DNA of 64,000 nucleotides from DATBVX01 sp963724625 (GTDB lineage Bacteria; Pseudomonadota; Gammaproteobacteria; Steroidobacterales; Steroidobacteraceae). The DNA lies in the NCBI GenBank assembly GCA_963724625.1, contig CAVRVO010000002.1, positions 16,926-80,925 on the forward strand, written 5' to 3'. Position numbers and translations under genes: made by a program. Positions 62,719-64,000 of this stretch are shown here, one piece after another (position 1 is the stretch's first letter; each line of letters begins with the position of its first letter). Below the pieces are notes generated by a model. The model ran no database searches, was not told the DNA's origin, and was given only the letters and a program-made list of their open reading frames with translations.

Positions 62719-63117
62719 GGTGATTATTCCTCAAGCCAATCTCGGATCAGCTTACACCTATATTCCCGGGCGGTTAGACCGCTGCGAATGCTTTTGGGTC
62801 AAGCGGACATTGCAGCATGTTTGGCGCATCGCCGACATCAAACGACGTCCGCTTCGTAGCGGGGCCGCGATCTTGCACTTTCCGCGTGCGATTAGAGCTC
62901 CGATGAGCGCGCCCTAGCGAGACGAACAGGAATCCACGCCTTCGGGCACTACGCATCATGCGCTCGCGGACGCGCGGGCTGACACTGACCCAAATCATCA
63001 TTTGAGCGCTGGGCGGGTCGATGGATTTTGCGCTGGCGCGCGTCTAATCCTGCGGGGAAGGTCAGCTTGCTGCTGCAAATTCGCGCAATACTCCGCGCAG
63101 TGGTTGGAGAAACTTCA
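62719..63117. other. Intergenic region
   Basis: About 400 bases with no supported gene. It must carry the promoter of the downstream exported protein; no clear -35/-10 pair or operator was seen. Confidence 0.45.
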
Positions 63118-63942
63118 ATGAATCGATACGGTGAAATGTTATGTCATATCGTCGTAGCCGGCGCCGCCCTGGCGGCGGTCGCGATTCCCGCAAATGGGGC
63201 TGAGCCGTTCAAGATCACGAACATCCATTTCGAGACGAACGAGTCGGCCTGCGACATGGGTATTCAGATCAGCTTCGACACCGACGGCGTCTCCGAGGGT
63301 TCGGTCAAGGACCCGAACGGCCAGATCGTTTACCAGTTCGGAGCGGTCGGTGGCCCGGGAGTGACGCATGACGTCACGGAAGGTTTCCAGGAACGGGTGG
63401 AGCCGCAGATCATCGACCTGGAGCGTGCGCTCGGCTGCGAGCGCGACGTGGAAGAGCCCGAAATCTGGCTAACCGAGCTTCTTTCTGCGTGGCCCGAAGG
63501 AAAGTACGTCTTGAAAGGCGCGAGCGAGGACGCGAAATTCAGGGGCGTCGCCTTCCTCTCGCATAAGGTTCCTGCCGGCCCTGAAATCCTGGCGCCCGAG
63601 GACGGTGATGTCGTCTCGCCTCGTGAGAATCTTCTGATCCGCTGGAAGAGGGTGACCGACCCGATTATTCCCGAGCTCGGGCCTGTGAATGTCGTCGGCT
63701 ACCATGTGGTGATTGCCGACGCCACGAATCCGGAGCCGTTGCCCCCGGGGAAAATACCGGCGCAGTTCGATGTTGACCTGCCAAAGGTGACCAGCTTCCT
63801 CGTGCCGGAACAATTCCTGCAATCAAACCGAATCTATGAGTTCGAGATCCTCGCCACCGAGGCGGGGGGCAACCAGACCATCACGGAGGGTGGCGTTTTC
63901 TGCACGCAGCCGATAAAGCGCAGGGATTGCGAGAAACCCTGA
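63118..63942 (+). CDS. Exported protein of unknown function
   Basis: A 274-residue protein from ATG 63118 with GGAG 9 bases upstream; a longer frame to 63028 lacks a ribosome site. A Sec signal peptide ends AIPANGA. The mature protein starts EPFKITNIHFETNESACDMG and has an FNIII-like later half (PEILAPEDGDVVSPRENLLI, VVGYHVVIADATNPEPLPPG, NRIYEFEILATEAGGNQTIT). It closes with two cysteines. It was probably secreted or periplasmic. No enzyme motif is visible. Confidence 0.65.
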   Translation: MNRYGEMLCHIVVAGAALAAVAIPANGAEPFKITNIHFETNESACDMGIQISFDTDGVSEGSVKDPNGQIVYQFGAVGGPGVTHDVTEGFQERVEPQIIDLERALGCERDVEEPEIWLTELLSAWPEGKYVLKGASEDAKFRGVAFLSHKVPAGPEILAPEDGDVVSPRENLLIRWKRVTDPIIPELGPVNVVGYHVVIADATNPEPLPPGKIPAQFDVDLPKVTSFLVPEQFLQSNRIYEFEILATEAGGNQTITEGGVFCTQPIKRRDCEKP

Positions 63943-64000
63943 TCCCAATGATCGTCACGTGAGCGTCGCCTTCGGGCGGCGTTCGCGTTTGTTGCGCGCA

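Noticed and set aside
1..64000. CRISPR arrays, rRNA or tRNA genes, insertion sequences with transposase
   Set aside because: No regular repeat-spacer pattern, no rRNA-like sequence, no cloverleaf and no transposase domain was recognised; the REP-like elements stand alone.

Overview
The window comes from a GC-rich Gram-negative bacterium, most likely a gammaproteobacterium of the Steroidobacter/Nevskia/Xanthomonas sphere. Evidence for this is a TonB-dependent receptor, outer-membrane beta-barrels, lipoprotein signals, a PEP-CTERM sorting tail, a sigma-54 type promoter and abundant Tat/Sec exported proteins. The taxon is an inference; there is no rRNA or tRNA gene in the window.

Layout. 1-7.7 kb: a minus-strand set of Na+ symporter, 2-hydroxyacid dehydrogenase and aminotransferase, then a PDZ-like exported protein, a Tat-exported amidohydrolase, a Fic enzyme with a likely operator array, and a Uma2 nuclease. 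7.9-15.7 kb: a lipoprotein, an HAF-repeat protein, a broken substrate-binding protein, a second copy of the PDZ-like protein, a beta-barrel, a TolB-N/TPR membrane protein and an MFS transporter. 15.7-20.3 kb: a field of toxin-antitoxin genes and remnants (higA with a stub of higB, three HicB-like genes, one HicA-like gene). Among them are a sigma-54 promoter driving a small exported repeat protein and a frameshifted FAD oxidoreductase. 20.3-24.6 kb: an M20 peptidase whose 3' third is duplicated on the far side of a secreted protein gene.

25-34 kb is the most unusual part: visibly lower GC and a decayed four-gene set. It holds a D12-class adenine methyltransferase, a HerA-type ATPase, a NurA-type nuclease and a very large SIR2 protein, all carrying multiple frameshifts. 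I read it as a dead or dying anti-phage island. 34-42.5 kb: DUF72, DUF2799, two ORF6N genes (one broken) that share a palindrome at the same codon, several more toxin-antitoxin pairs, short duplicated gene ends, and a YeiH-type exporter. 42.6-52.8 kb: a frameshifted TonB receptor and an AraC regulator, divergent from a six-gene catabolic operon (TauD-type dioxygenase, BKACE, alpha/beta hydrolase, quinone reductase, MFS, acyl-CoA ligase). 52.8-64 kb: an F420-type reductase, a LysR regulator, a broken trypsin-like protease, a second TolB-N/TPR protein, an SRAP protein lacking all catalytic residues, a PEP-CTERM remnant, and exported proteins of unknown role.

Two themes run through the window. 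First, many genes outside the island also carry single-base frameshifts, mostly at short homopolymers; these may be real decay or sequence error. Second, short pieces of gene ends are copied elsewhere in the window, often beside toxin-antitoxin genes.
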